From the NCBI RefSeq assembly GCF_004917075.1, contig NZ_SSYB01000002.1, positions 581,002 to 645,001 on the forward strand: DNA of 64,000 nucleotides, written 5' to 3'. The position numbers and the translations under genes are program-made. The notes under the pieces were generated by a model, which searched no databases, was not told where the DNA came from, and saw only the letters and a list, made by a program, of their open reading frames with translations. This document shows, piece after piece, positions 43,685 to 53,533 of the stretch (position 1 is its first letter; the number at the start of each line of letters is the position of its first letter). The stretch is from Geomonas edaphica (GTDB lineage Bacteria > Desulfobacterota > Desulfuromonadia > Geobacterales > Geobacteraceae).

Positions 43685-44407
43685 ATGCGCTTAGTTAAGC
43701 GGGCTCTGGTGGCCCTTATGGTGATGGCTCTGGCTGCCTGCGGCGGCGGGGGAGGAGGAGGGAGTGCGGTAGGGGGAGCCGATTCCGGCGTTCCGGACCG
43801 CACCGCTCCCAGCGTGGCGCTCACCGCCCCGGCGGAGGGGACCGTGGTGCACGGGGTCACCCTCATCAAGGCCGTGGCCTTCGATGACGTGGGGGTTGCG
43901 CGGGTGGAGTTCTACCTGAACGGGGTGCTGCAGGGAAGTGCCACCAGTGCCCCATACTCCTTTTCCTGGGATCCGTCGGGAGTCGCTAAGGATAGCTACA
44001 ACTGGACCGCAAAGGCCTATGACGCCGCCGGCAACGTGCAGACCTCCACCGAGGTCGCGGTAACCGTGCCGATCTACGCGGCGATGAGCACCTCGCTAAG
44101 CGGCAGTACGGCGGTAGGGACGGTGTTTCTTGCCGGGCTCCCGGCGGCGGCTCCTTACGGGGTGAACTTAGTGGTGACCATGCCGACGGGTGCGACTCTT
44201 GCCGGCGCAGCCGCTTCCGGACCCTATGCGGCGAGCGGTATGGTCGGCACCTCCGGTAGCAATGCCGTCATACTCGCAAGCAGCAACCTTGCCTCGGGAG
44301 AGATCCTGAAGCTTTCCTTCACCAATGTTCCCCCCGGAGCGGTGGCGGGGGATTTCGCTGTCGCCGTGTCGGCGGTGTTTGACGGTGGGGGCACCCAGAT
44401 CCAGTAA
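43685..44407 (+). CDS. Lipoprotein with Ig-like and cohesin-like domains
   Basis: ATG 43685 (GGAGG 6 nt upstream) gives a lipoprotein signal MRLVKRALVALMVMALAAC with a Gly-rich tether; an earlier ATG at 43655 is possible. The 240-residue protein has one Ig-like repeat (VALTAPAEGTVVHGVTLIKAVAFDDVGVARVEFYLNG). A C-terminal 110-residue region (TAVGTVFLAGLPAAAPYGVNLVVTMPTGATL ... ILKLSFTNVPPGAVAGDFAVAV) reads as a cohesin-type beta-sandwich. It follows the dockerin-like gene by about 30 nt and probably shares its riboswitch-controlled mRNA. Confidence 0.78.
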   Translation: MRLVKRALVALMVMALAACGGGGGGGSAVGGADSGVPDRTAPSVALTAPAEGTVVHGVTLIKAVAFDDVGVARVEFYLNGVLQGSATSAPYSFSWDPSGVAKDSYNWTAKAYDAAGNVQTSTEVAVTVPIYAAMSTSLSGSTAVGTVFLAGLPAAAPYGVNLVVTMPTGATLAGAAASGPYAASGMVGTSGSNAVILASSNLASGEILKLSFTNVPPGAVAGDFAVAVSAVFDGGGTQIQ

Positions 44408-44440
44408 GGTTCGGGGCGGTATAAGTGGGGCAGGGGGGGG

Positions 44441-45169
44441 CTAGTGCCTCTTGTGGTTCTGTCTCGCGTCGAAGAACCCCTTGTTCAAGAGGATCGCCTT
44501 GCCGTCCAGGATGCTGATCGCCTGAGACTTCTCAAGGCTGCGCAAGACCCGGCTCATGGTCTCGCGGGTCACCGAGGCGTAGCTCGCCATCTGCTGGTGC
44601 GTCATCTTCACGTCGATGATCACGCCCCGGTCGTCGCGTACGCCGTAAAGCTCACCCAGCCGGTCCAAGAGGGATAGCACTCGGTCCTGGGCGTTCTCTG
44701 CGTTGAAGCTTAGGATCTTGATCATCTCCCACGACTCGCGCAGCCGGCTGCACAGAAGCTCGATGATCTTTTTACGGATCACCTCGTTGTGCAAAAGATA
44801 CTCTTCGAAATCCGTCTTGTGCAGCAGCCCTATGACGGAGTCTTCGTGGGCTATAATGGTTGCCGGAGAGGTTTTGTTGTCCAGAAGCGACATCTCTCCG
44901 AAGAAGTCGTTCTTCTTGTGGATGGTGATGATCTGCTCTTTTCCCTCGTCGTTCATCTTTACTACCCGCACCTTACCCGAATAAATCAGGTACATGTAGT
45001 TCGAGGTGTCCTCCTCGTAAAGGACTATCTGTTCCTTCTCGTAGTTCTTTTTCCTGAACAGTTTCTCGACCTGTTCCACCTGTTCCGGGGAAAGGGAGGA
45101 GAAGAAGGGGATGCTGCTGATAACGCAGGATTCCTGTTTCTGTCTTTGTGACGCTGGTCCTGTCATCAT
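44441..45169 (-). CDS. Crp/Fnr-family transcription regulator
   Basis: This 242-residue protein has an N-terminal cNMP-binding-type beta-roll (FRKKNYEKEQIVLYEEDTSNYMYLIYSGKVRVV, FGEMSLLDN), a long dimer helix, and a winged helix with MTHQQMASYASVTRETMSRVLRSLEKS. The FNR-type Cys cluster is absent, so it is not an oxygen sensor of that kind. It may bind a nucleotide or haem. The palindrome at 40867-40880 is a possible target. It is convergent with the cohesin-like gene. Confidence 0.92.
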   Translation of the reverse strand: MMTGPASQRQKQESCVISSIPFFSSLSPEQVEQVEKLFRKKNYEKEQIVLYEEDTSNYMYLIYSGKVRVVKMNDEGKEQIITIHKKNDFFGEMSLLDNKTSPATIIAHEDSVIGLLHKTDFEEYLLHNEVIRKKIIELLCSRLRESWEMIKILSFNAENAQDRVLSLLDRLGELYGVRDDRGVIIDVKMTHQQMASYASVTRETMSRVLRSLEKSQAISILDGKAILLNKGFFDARQNHKRH

Positions 45170-45373
45170 ACCCCCTTCGTTTAGCTATTTACTCTAGCCA
45201 ATCGCTGATTTACCATAAACAATTAGCACTTGTCAATTTATGCCTTAGGCTGTATAGGTATAGCAGTGTTTAACCCTGAATTTAAGTGCGCTTCTTCCCT
45301 TGCGCCTGAGCACAGACTGGCCTTTATGACTTGTGACCTCACGCACGACACTCACCTTCACCAGGAGGACCTC

Positions 45374-46660
45374 TTGCCTTCGGATCGCGTTATTTCGGTC
45401 GTTGGTCTTGGCTACGTTGGGCTGCCGGTTGCGGTTGCCTTCGGCAAGGTGCGGCGCACTATCGGTTTCGACATAAACCGCGCAAGGATTGACGAATTGC
45501 GCGAGGGGCGCGACCACACCGGTGAGGTTGACGCCGCCGATCTCACCGAAGCGGACATCCTCTTCACCAACCGGATCGAAGACCTGAAGCTTGCCGACTT
45601 CCATATCGTCGCTGTTCCTACCCCCATAGACCGGGCGAACCAGCCCGACCTGAGTCTCATGCACCGCGCGAGCGAAACGGTCGGCAAGGCGCTGAAACCG
45701 GGTGACGTCGTGGTTTACGAGTCTACAGTCTATCCAGGTGTAACCGAGGAGGAGTGCCTCCCCATTCTGGAGCGGGTTTCGGGCCTGAAGGGAGGGGTGG
45801 ATTTCAAAGTAGGCTATAGCCCGGAGCGGATCAACCCAGGGGACCGGGAGCACACCTTCACCAGGATTAAGAAGGTGGTCTCCGGGCAGGATGCCGAGAC
45901 CCTGGAGGTCGTGGCGCAGGTGTACGGCTCCGTGGTGACCGCCGGCGTTTATCGTGCCTCCTCAATTAAGGTGGCTGAGGCGGCGAAGGTGATCGAGAAC
46001 ACGCAGCGTGACCTGAACATCGCCCTTATGAACGAGCTCGCCCTCATTTTCGACCGTATGGGGATCGATACGGGCGAGGTCCTTGCCGCGGCAGGTAGCA
46101 AGTGGAACTTCTTGAACTTCAAGCCCGGGCTCGTGGGCGGGCACTGCATCGGGGTCGACCCCTACTACCTGACCCACAAGGCTGAAAAGATAGGCTACAT
46201 CCCGCAGGTGATCTTAGCCGGGCGGCGCATCAACGACGGCATGGGAAAGTTCGTGGCGCAGCGCGCGGTGAAGGAGATCATTAAGGCGGGGCACCACGTG
46301 CTTGGCTCCTACGTCACCGTGCTCGGGCTTACCTTCAAAGAGAATTGCCCCGACCTTAGGAACTCCAAGGTCATCGATATCGTGAAGGAGCTAAAGGACT
46401 ATGGGGTCGAGGTACAGGTATGCGACCCGGCGGCTGACCCAGAAGAAGCGCGTCGCGAATACGGCATCGAGATCCTACAGATCTCGCAGCTAAAGCCTGC
46501 GGTCGCTGTGGTAGTGGCGGTGGCGCACCGCGAGTACCAGAAGCTCACTGCCGCCGATCTCGCAAGCCTCATGGGGATGAACCCGGTACTCATCGATGTT
46601 AAAGGGCTCTTCGACAGGGAACAGATGAGCGGTGCCGGGATACGGGTCTGGAAGTTGTAA
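45374..46660 (+). CDS. tviB: UDP-GlcNAc/GalNAc C-6 dehydrogenase, TviB/WbpA-like
   Basis: TTG 45374 is preferred because AGGAGG lies 5 nt before it and the protein then starts at the Rossmann fold (VISVVGLGYVGLPVAVAFG). The ATGs at 45326 and earlier lack a ribosome site. The 428-residue enzyme has VPTPID, VVYESTVYPGVTEEECLP, YSPERINPGD, KVIENTQRDLNIALMNEL, and the catalytic Cys in GGHCIGVDPYYLT. It oxidises UDP-N-acetylhexosamine to the uronic acid with two NAD+. It supplies an acidic aminosugar for the polymer and sits directly before prsK. Confidence 0.93.
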   Translation: MPSDRVISVVGLGYVGLPVAVAFGKVRRTIGFDINRARIDELREGRDHTGEVDAADLTEADILFTNRIEDLKLADFHIVAVPTPIDRANQPDLSLMHRASETVGKALKPGDVVVYESTVYPGVTEEECLPILERVSGLKGGVDFKVGYSPERINPGDREHTFTRIKKVVSGQDAETLEVVAQVYGSVVTAGVYRASSIKVAEAAKVIENTQRDLNIALMNELALIFDRMGIDTGEVLAAAGSKWNFLNFKPGLVGGHCIGVDPYYLTHKAEKIGYIPQVILAGRRINDGMGKFVAQRAVKEIIKAGHHVLGSYVTVLGLTFKENCPDLRNSKVIDIVKELKDYGVEVQVCDPAADPEEARREYGIEILQISQLKPAVAVVVAVAHREYQKLTAADLASLMGMNPVLIDVKGLFDREQMSGAGIRVWKL

Positions 46661-46681
46661 GGAGCCGGTTGAGGGGATGCC

Positions 46682-48754
46682 ATGGCGCTTTCGCTGATCG
46701 CGGTTTTATTGCTGCTCACTACCGTGCTGCGCATCTTGCAGTTGGAGAAGCGAAGCGCCCTGCGCAGTTTTCTTGCCATTCCCGTTTTTGTCCTGGCAGT
46801 CCTGGAACTTACCGACTTTTTCGCCATAAACTCCCTGTGGCCCGCCATCGACTGGAAACGGACCGGGCTTTTCGTGGAGGCGCTCCTGCCTCCCCTGTGG
46901 CTCCTCGTGAGCCTGACCTATGCGCGTGAGCTGCCGGCGCGCGGACTCACCATCAAGGCGCGGGTCCTGCTCGGTTTTGCCTGCCTGCTCCTGGCTGTGC
47001 CGGCGCTTCTCCCGATCTCATCCTTTTACTACGCGCCCGACTTCCCGGTCGAGCCGCTGCTGTTTCTGGCTGACGCCGGTTTCTACTTCTACATCGCCAT
47101 CCTCGCCTTGCTTGTCATGTCGCTCATCAACTTCGAGTCCACCCTGGTGCACGCCTCGACTGAGGCTCTTTGGCGCGTGAAGCTTGATATAGTTGCCCTG
47201 GGCGCCATGCTCGCGGTGCTCGTGTTCTACTATTCAAATGCGCTTTTGTACCGCTCCATCAACATGGATCTCGTCCCACTGCGCTCGTTTCTTTTCATTG
47301 TCGCCGCGCTCATGATGCTCTACGCTCGCACCCACTGGCGCGGCAGCGCCCGGGTGAAGGTTTCCCAAGCGGTTCTTTTTAAATCAGTGGTGATCGGTGT
47401 CATCTCCGCCTACCTTATCCTGCTGGGGGTTCTGGGGGAAGGGATGAGGTACTTTGGGCCTCAGTTCCCACGGGTGCTCATACTGGCCCTTTGCTTCACA
47501 GGCGGCATCCTTTTGCTTCTGCTCCTTCTCTCGGAGCGCGTTAACCGGGAACTCAAAGTCTTCCTGCACAAACATTTCTATCAGAGCAAGTACGACTACC
47601 GCTTACAGTGGCTGGGGCTCACCCAGAGGCTCGCCACCTTTGACAGCGCCGACGAACTGGTGCATCGGGTGCTTCAGGCCTATTGCGATATCTTCGGGGT
47701 GCGCGGCGCTGCCCTGTACCAGCACCAGAAAGGGGTCGGCTGGTATTGCGTTGGTGGTCTCCTAGAGTTGGAGCCGATGGCCGAGACCATAGAGGACGAC
47801 TGCCCCATCCTCACCTCGCTGCGCGAAAAGCAGTGGGTCTTCAGCTCCTCCGATCCCAACCCGGAACTGGGGGAGGCGGACCGCGCCCTGCTTGACCGCT
47901 ACGGCATCTCCTTCGTGATCCCACTCGTCGAGGGGGAGGTTCTTTCTGGCTTCATCGTGCTCGGTGCGCAGATCGTCCCGGACGAGCAGTATCGCTACGA
48001 GGACTTCGACCTGATGAAGACCATCGCGCGTCAGGTTTCGGTTGCGATGCAACACCAGCGCCTCTCCGAGCAGCTCACCCAGGCGAAGGCGATGGAGGCG
48101 GTCGGAAGCCTCGCCACCTTCGTGGCGCACGACCTGAAAAACCTCGCGGCCACAATTTCGCTCGTTCTGCAGAACGCGGGTGATCACATCGACAACCCCG
48201 AATTCCAGAAGGACATGCTGAACAGCCTCGGCAACACCACAAAGAAAATGCAGGGCCTCATTGGGCGTCTGCGTAACCTCGGGGAAAGCGAGCTTTTGCA
48301 GAGGCGTCCCGTCGAGATGCTATCTCTCGCCCGGCGCTGCGCAGAGATGGTGCAGGGACGGACGATAGATGTGACCGGAAGCTGCCAGATGGTCCTTGGC
48401 GACGCGGAGGAGTTGCAGAAGGTGCTTTTGAACCTCTTTTTGAACGCGGTGGAGGCCTCCGCGCCGGAGACCTCCATAACCGCCGAGGTGGGATGCAACG
48501 CATCCCCCTTCATCAGGGTGACCGACCGCGGCTGCGGCATGTCGCCACGCTTCATCAGGAACGATTTGTTCGTCCCATTCCGTACCTCCAAACGGACCGG
48601 TTTGGGGATCGGGCTTTACCAGTCGCGGCAGATCGTCGCGGCGCACGGCGGCAGGATCGAGGTGGCAAGCGTCGAAGGGGAAGGGACGGTGTTCACCGTC
48701 CACCTCCCGGTCGCGCAGGCCGAACCGGCAAGAGGGTGCAGCGCCGCCGCATAA
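46682..48754 (+). CDS. prsK: PEP-CTERM system histidine kinase PrsK
   Basis: The 690-residue protein has about eight N-terminal membrane helices (residues 1-290), a GAF domain (about 320-460), a HisKA-like helix with phospho-acceptor His in FVAHDLKNLAATISLVLQN, and a HATPase domain (LNLFLNAVEAS, VTDRGCGMS, RTSKRTGLGIGLYQSRQIVAAHGGRIE). This order matches PrsK of the XrtA system. It should phosphorylate PrsR, encoded 10 nt downstream. The membrane input signal is unknown. Confidence 0.93.
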   Translation: MALSLIAVLLLLTTVLRILQLEKRSALRSFLAIPVFVLAVLELTDFFAINSLWPAIDWKRTGLFVEALLPPLWLLVSLTYARELPARGLTIKARVLLGFACLLLAVPALLPISSFYYAPDFPVEPLLFLADAGFYFYIAILALLVMSLINFESTLVHASTEALWRVKLDIVALGAMLAVLVFYYSNALLYRSINMDLVPLRSFLFIVAALMMLYARTHWRGSARVKVSQAVLFKSVVIGVISAYLILLGVLGEGMRYFGPQFPRVLILALCFTGGILLLLLLLSERVNRELKVFLHKHFYQSKYDYRLQWLGLTQRLATFDSADELVHRVLQAYCDIFGVRGAALYQHQKGVGWYCVGGLLELEPMAETIEDDCPILTSLREKQWVFSSSDPNPELGEADRALLDRYGISFVIPLVEGEVLSGFIVLGAQIVPDEQYRYEDFDLMKTIARQVSVAMQHQRLSEQLTQAKAMEAVGSLATFVAHDLKNLAATISLVLQNAGDHIDNPEFQKDMLNSLGNTTKKMQGLIGRLRNLGESELLQRRPVEMLSLARRCAEMVQGRTIDVTGSCQMVLGDAEELQKVLLNLFLNAVEASAPETSITAEVGCNASPFIRVTDRGCGMSPRFIRNDLFVPFRTSKRTGLGIGLYQSRQIVAAHGGRIEVASVEGEGTVFTVHLPVAQAEPARGCSAAA

Positions 48755-48763
48755 GGAGGAGTA

Positions 48764-50122
48764 GTGAAAAAGCTTCTTATTGTCGATGACAACGAGGATA
48801 TCAGGCAGCAGCTCAAGTGGGGGCTGACCCAGGAGTACCAGGTGCTGCTCGCCGGAGATGCGCGCGAGGCGCTCTCCCTTTTTCGGAGCGAACACCCGTC
48901 TGTTGTGATCCTCGACCTCGGGCTGCCGCCGTACCCGGACAGCTCCGTAGAGGGGTTTCGCTGCCTGGACGAGATGCTGGGGGTGAACCCGGTGACCAAG
49001 GTGATCATGCTCACGGGAAACAACGAGCGTGAGAACGCGCTGAAGGCGATGCGCATGGGGGCCTTCGATTTCTACGCAAAGCCCCCTGTGCTCACCGAAC
49101 TCAAGGTGATGATCGGGCGCGCCTTTCACATCGCCACGCTGGAGGAACAAAACAGCTCCCTCTCTTCTGGCGCAGAGCCGGAGGAGCAATGGGGGATGGT
49201 GGGGCGATGCGCCGAGATGCAGGCGGTCTACACCACCATCAGGAAGGTTGCCCCCTCAAATGCACCGATCCTCATCACCGGTGAGAGCGGCACCGGCAAG
49301 GAACTGGTCGCTGCGGCCATCCACGAGGCGAGCCAGCGCCGCAAGGGTCCGCTCGTGGCGATCAACTGCGGCGCCATTCCCGAAAACCTGCTCGAGAGCG
49401 AACTCTTCGGGCATGAGAAAGGGGCCTTCACCGGCGCCCACACCGCGGTGCGCGGGAAGCTGCAGTACGCGCACAAGGGGACCCTGTTCCTCGACGAAAT
49501 CGGGGAGTTGCCGGTGAACCTGCAGGTGAAGCTTCTGCGCTTTCTCCAGGAGGGACTCATCCAGCGTGTCGGGGGGAGGGAGGAGATTCCGGTCGACGCC
49601 CGCACCACCTGTGCGACCAACATCGACATCCAGAAGGCGATTGAGGAGGGGCGTTTCCGCGAGGACCTCTACTACCGGATCGGGGTGGTGACCATCAAGC
49701 TTCCACCCTTGAGGGAGCGCGGTGACGACGTGTTGCTGCTTGCTGACAACTTCCTGCGTTTTTACTGCAAGGAGAACAAGAAGAAGGTGCGCCTCTCCCC
49801 GGCCGCGATAGCCTTTTTGAAGCGGCACGAATGGCCGGGCAATGTGCGCGAGCTGAAGAATCGGATCCAGCGTGCCGTCATCATGTGCGACGGCTCCAGC
49901 ATCGGCCCTCTCGATCTCGGCTGCGATTTCGAGCCTCCCCCTATGCCGGTTCCTGCGAACGACGGGCTTTCGCTTCGCGAGGCGCGCGAGCGGATGGAGC
50001 GCGAGATGATCCTGAACGCCATCGAACGCCAGTCTGGGAACATCCTGAAGGCCGCGGAAGAACTCGGCGTCAGCCGCCCTACGCTCTACGACCTGATGAA
50101 GAAACTCTCCATCCATCAATGA
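48764..50122 (+). CDS. prsR: PEP-CTERM system sigma-54 response regulator PrsR
   Basis: A GTG start has AAGGAGGAG upstream. The 452-residue protein has a receiver domain (phospho-acceptor Asp51 in VILDLGLPP) and an AAA+ sigma-54 activator domain: Walker A GESGTGKELVAAAIHEA, GAFTGA in HEKGAFTGAHT, and GTLFLDEIGELP. A Fis-type HTH closes it (NILKAAEELGVSRPTLYDLMKKL). It should activate RpoN-dependent promoters; the two in this window before PEP-CTERM genes are the expected targets. A terminator follows at 50196. Confidence 0.95.
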   Translation: MKKLLIVDDNEDIRQQLKWGLTQEYQVLLAGDAREALSLFRSEHPSVVILDLGLPPYPDSSVEGFRCLDEMLGVNPVTKVIMLTGNNERENALKAMRMGAFDFYAKPPVLTELKVMIGRAFHIATLEEQNSSLSSGAEPEEQWGMVGRCAEMQAVYTTIRKVAPSNAPILITGESGTGKELVAAAIHEASQRRKGPLVAINCGAIPENLLESELFGHEKGAFTGAHTAVRGKLQYAHKGTLFLDEIGELPVNLQVKLLRFLQEGLIQRVGGREEIPVDARTTCATNIDIQKAIEEGRFREDLYYRIGVVTIKLPPLRERGDDVLLLADNFLRFYCKENKKKVRLSPAAIAFLKRHEWPGNVRELKNRIQRAVIMCDGSSIGPLDLGCDFEPPPMPVPANDGLSLREARERMEREMILNAIERQSGNILKAAEELGVSRPTLYDLMKKLSIHQ

Positions 50123-50195
50123 AAATTTAAGCGTTCTACGTGAGGAGACGCATGAGGTAGGGTGGCAGGCGGTAAAGGGTGCGTGAGCAAGAGAA

Positions 50196-50236
50196 AAGGC
50201 CGCCTCTCCTTTGATAGGGGAGGCGGCCTTCCTTTT
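50196..50236. terminator. Bidirectional terminator between prsR and chemoreceptor gene
   Basis: AAGGCCGCCTCTCC (50196-50209) pairs with GGGGAGGCGGCCTT (50217-50230), followed by CCTTTTT; an A-rich run precedes it. It serves both convergent genes. Confidence 0.9.
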
Positions 50237-50244
50237 TCTGCGTC

Positions 50245-52668
50245 TTAGAAACGCTCGAAGTCGCCGTGGTCGAGGTTGATGGCTACCCCTTTGTCGACCG
50301 CGGCCTGTCTGGCGCGCGCCCTGGTGTCTTTCTTGGCGCTCGTCCCGGAGTAGGTGAGGGAGGCGGTCTCGCGCGCCCTTATCCCCATCTCCCTCCGCCC
50401 GGCAGGGGCCTCGGTGCTATTCACGTGGAAGAAGGAGATGGTTTCCTGCAGTTGGGCCGCCTGCGAGGAAAGCTCTTCGGCGGTGGATGACATCTCTTCC
50501 GCCACAGTGGCGTTCTTCTGGATCACCTGGTCCAGCACCTGAATCGCCTGGTTGATCTGCTGCGCACCGCCGTCTTGCTCCTTACTTGCCGCGCTGATCT
50601 CCTGGACCAACTCCGCGGTTCTCTGGATGTTGGGCAGGATCTCCCCCAGAAGGGCCTCCGCCTTCTCCGCGATCTCCACGCTCGAGGTGGAGAGTGTCGA
50701 TATCTCGCCGGCAGCCTTCTGGCTGCGCTCGGCGAGCTTTCTCACCTCGGCCGCCACCACCGCGAACCCCTTGCCGTGCTCACCTGCGCGCGCCGCCTCG
50801 ATGGCCGCGTTCAGCGCGAGCATGTTGGTCTGGCGTGCGATCTCCTCGACGATGGAGATTTTCCCGGCGATCTCCTTCATGGCGGCTAAGGTCTCTGCGA
50901 CGGCCTTCCCTCCCTCCTGCGCGTCAGCGGCCGATTTCACCGCGATTCTTTCGGTTTGCATCGCGTTGTCGGCGGTCTGCCTGATGTTGGCGCTCATCTC
51001 TTCCATGGAGCTCGATGCCTGCTCGGCGGAGGCCGCCTGCTCCGTTGCCCCCTGCGAGGTGTTCTCCGCGTTTTCTGCGAGTTCCTTGCTCCCTATGCTC
51101 ACGTTGTCCGCCGCCTGTTTCACGTCCAGTACCACGTCGGAGAGCTTGCGCACCATAGCCGCGAGGTCCTTTAGCAACTCATCCTTCTCCGAGCGCGGCG
51201 TCACTTCGACGGTCAGGTTTCCGTCGGCGATCTCCTTGGTGATACCGATCACGCCGTCCATGGCCTGTTTCACGCTTTTCAGGCTGTCGTTGATCCTGGA
51301 GAAGTCGGCATGCGTCTCCTTCGTGTGCTGGTCCGGCTGCACGATGGCGAAATCGAGGTCGAGGTCCCCCTCCGAGAGGAGCCTGAGGTTCGCGGCCATC
51401 CGTTCGATCTCCACCTTGGTGTAGTCGCGGTTCCTTATGATCGCCGTCAGGTCCTGGACCACCTCGACGTAACCGATCTTCTCCCCCTTGCGGTTCAGCA
51501 GGTACGAGGTGTCCTGTTTGCAACCCGAGCCGCACCAGTCGAAGTAGCTCTCGCCCACTCCCCTTTGCAGCTGTTTGATGCCGCACCCCTCTGTGCTGCA
51601 GATGTTGGCCGCGGCGTTGCTGCAGGCAAGCCCGAGCGCGGTGACCCGGTCTCTGATGCGCCCCTCCTTGACCAGGAGCGCCTCGAAGGGTTTGTTCAGG
51701 AAGGTCCAGTTCATGTCGTTGTCGGTTACGTGAACGGGGAAGGGTACCGCGTCGATGATCGCCTCGTACCAGTCGTTCTTATCGACCACCACGTCGAGCG
51801 TCCGGTTCACGCCGTCCACGATGGCGCGAAACTCGCCCTGGTGCCTGGAAGCGTCGGAACGGGTCTGGAACTTACCGGCCAGCGCCGCGTTGACCAGCTT
51901 TTCCGTGTCCTCGATCATGGCGCCTACGGCGTCCTTTACCCTGGAGAGGCTCGCGTTGATCTTCACGAAGTTCTCACGGGTTACGCCGGTATGCTGGTCC
52001 GCATCCGCCACCTGCAGGTCGAGGTCGAGGTTCCCCAGCGCCAGCCTGGTCAGGTTCTCAGCCATGCGCTCCACCTCGGCATGGGTGTAGTCGCGATTTC
52101 TGATCATGGCGGTGAGGTCGGTCACCGTCTCTACGTAGCCGATTCGCTCCCCCTTGCTGTTTATCAGGTAGGCCGTGTCCTGCTTGCATTCCGACCCGCA
52201 CCAGTCGAAGAAGCTCTCGTTCACCCCTTTATGCAGCTGCTTTATGCCGCATCCCTCGTTGTTGCAGATGTTGGCCGCGGCGTTGCTGCAGGCAAGCCCC
52301 ACGGCTGTCTCGCGGTCCTTGATGCGCCCCTCGCGGACCAGGAGCGTCTCGAACGGCTTGTTCATGAAGGTCCATTTCATGTCGTTATCGGTTACGTGCA
52401 CCGGAAACGGCACCGCGTCGATGATGGCGCGGAACCAGTCGTTCTTTTCTACGAGCCGTTCGTGTTCCTCTTCCAACGCCTGCGTCCTCGCACCGACGGC
52501 GCGGGAGAGCCAGAACCCTAGCGCGAGGGTGGCTATAAAGGCCGCCACTGAGACACCCACTCCGATCCCCGTCGAGCCCCGCATCGCGACGAGACAACCA
52601 GCCATGCCGAGCAAAGCTGCGACGGCGAATCCGACAAATACCTTTGCCTTCAGTTTCAGTTCACCCAT
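50245..52668 (-). CDS. Methyl-accepting chemotaxis protein with duplicated Cys-rich PAS domains
   Basis: The 807-residue protein has a tight N-terminal membrane hairpin (residues 8-52) with no periplasmic domain. Two copies of a unit of about 220 residues follow: a PAS domain ([15 protein letters not shown]), a conserved Cys set ([19 protein letters not shown], FDWCGSxCKQDT) and a HAMP-like helix. The last 300 residues are the signalling domain ([40 protein letters not shown]). Sensing must be cytoplasmic. The paired Cys could hold metal, haem or a redox switch. A GxxxF-type tail ends in DHGDFERF. Confidence 0.93.
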   Translation of the reverse strand: MGELKLKAKVFVGFAVAALLGMAGCLVAMRGSTGIGVGVSVAAFIATLALGFWLSRAVGARTQALEEEHERLVEKNDWFRAIIDAVPFPVHVTDNDMKWTFMNKPFETLLVREGRIKDRETAVGLACSNAAANICNNEGCGIKQLHKGVNESFFDWCGSECKQDTAYLINSKGERIGYVETVTDLTAMIRNRDYTHAEVERMAENLTRLALGNLDLDLQVADADQHTGVTRENFVKINASLSRVKDAVGAMIEDTEKLVNAALAGKFQTRSDASRHQGEFRAIVDGVNRTLDVVVDKNDWYEAIIDAVPFPVHVTDNDMNWTFLNKPFEALLVKEGRIRDRVTALGLACSNAAANICSTEGCGIKQLQRGVGESYFDWCGSGCKQDTSYLLNRKGEKIGYVEVVQDLTAIIRNRDYTKVEIERMAANLRLLSEGDLDLDFAIVQPDQHTKETHADFSRINDSLKSVKQAMDGVIGITKEIADGNLTVEVTPRSEKDELLKDLAAMVRKLSDVVLDVKQAADNVSIGSKELAENAENTSQGATEQAASAEQASSSMEEMSANIRQTADNAMQTERIAVKSAADAQEGGKAVAETLAAMKEIAGKISIVEEIARQTNMLALNAAIEAARAGEHGKGFAVVAAEVRKLAERSQKAAGEISTLSTSSVEIAEKAEALLGEILPNIQRTAELVQEISAASKEQDGGAQQINQAIQVLDQVIQKNATVAEEMSSTAEELSSQAAQLQETISFFHVNSTEAPAGRREMGIRARETASLTYSGTSAKKDTRARARQAAVDKGVAINLDHGDFERF

Positions 52669-53120
52669 TTTTCTTCCTGTCCTCTCTTCGGGTTGTAGTG
52701 ACGGCGCCAGAACCGGCGCTGGATAATTCAGCAGTCAGGCACGACAGGCATGCGGCATCTCGGGAGCAGAAAAGATAATTTCTGTGCTTTCACCGGACGT
52801 GATTCTTTACAGAATTGGTTGTTTCTTCGGAGGGGAGCGAATTTAATGTAGGAGAAAATGGTTGGCCATATCTAACGTTTGGAAGGGGTGTTGCCGGGAT
52901 AGCTTACGATTTCCGCATAACAGGCTGATAGTGCGAATGAAAAAAGTATACAGAACGGTAAATGTATTGCATTTTTTTTGGCTAATCCTGTGCCAACTGC
53001 ATTCATCATCTCACCCAAATGGGGCCGCCCCAGTTTTCCGTGTGTCTTTTGGGGGCGGTTACGCTGCCTGTGGCGAGGCGGGGGGGGGGCGGGTTTTTCA
53101 GCGTGGCATCGAAGAGAATG
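52669..53120. other. Intergenic region, no gene recognised
   Basis: A long overlapping frame (52862-53434) has no family signature and runs through the terminator and zinc-finger gene on the other strand, so I reject it. The chemoreceptor promoter should lie near 52670-52870, but no clear -10/-35 or sigma-28 site stands out. A run of 10 G occurs near 53081. Confidence 0.4.
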
Positions 53121-53154
53121 AAAAAAAGGGCCGGCATCTTCTGCCGGCCCTTTT
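53121..53154. terminator. Terminator of the small zinc-finger gene
   Basis: AAAAAAAGGGCCGGC and GCCGGCCCTTTT flank a short TCTTCT-type loop. On the minus strand the stem ends in a T run just after the gene that stops at 53171. Confidence 0.85.
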
Positions 53155-53170
53155 CACGTTCAAATGTCTT

Positions 53171-53401
53171 TCACAGTCCCGGTGGGGCAGGGGGCGGGGG
53201 CCAGGCTGCTGGCGGTCTCGGTACTCCGGAGCCGAGCGGCCTGCTTTCACAAGCCGGACAGCTGACGGTACCGCTTCCGAAACAGACGCTGCAATCGGAC
53301 TCCCAGATATCGAGCACCGCAACATAATACCTGTTACCGGTGCCACCGCACTCGGGGCAGGTGACGGTCCTTTTGCCTTTGCAGTCAATGCAGATTCCCA
53401 T
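53171..53401 (-). CDS. Small DnaJ-type zinc-finger protein
   Basis: This 76-residue protein has four CxxC pairs: Cys4/7, 15/18, 37/40 and 48/51. The CxxCxGxG-like spacing (CPECGGTG, CSVCFGSG) is that of the DnaJ zinc-binding region. It should bind two zinc ions. The tail is Pro-rich (PRPPAAWPPPPAPP). AAGGAG precedes ATG. There is no J domain, so it may be a free-standing chaperone-like or RNA/protein-binding module. It has its own terminator and no operon partner. Confidence 0.8.
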   Translation of the reverse strand: MGICIDCKGKRTVTCPECGGTGNRYYVAVLDIWESDCSVCFGSGTVSCPACESRPLGSGVPRPPAAWPPPPAPPGL

Positions 53402-53533
53402 TATCTAACTCCTTCCGTGCCGTGGCACGTGTGACTCGTTGCGCAGGAGTAGTGCAGTATAAAGTATGGATGGGAGCTGTCAATTAAAATTAACAAATTT
53501 TTAATTTCATGCGAGTCGCCGCTCCAGCACCTA

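Noticed and set aside
52862..53434. A 190-codon plus-strand ORF over the chemoreceptor/zinc-finger intergenic region.
   Set aside because: It crosses a terminator and is antisense to the clear CxxC zinc-finger gene; it has no ribosome site or recognisable domain.
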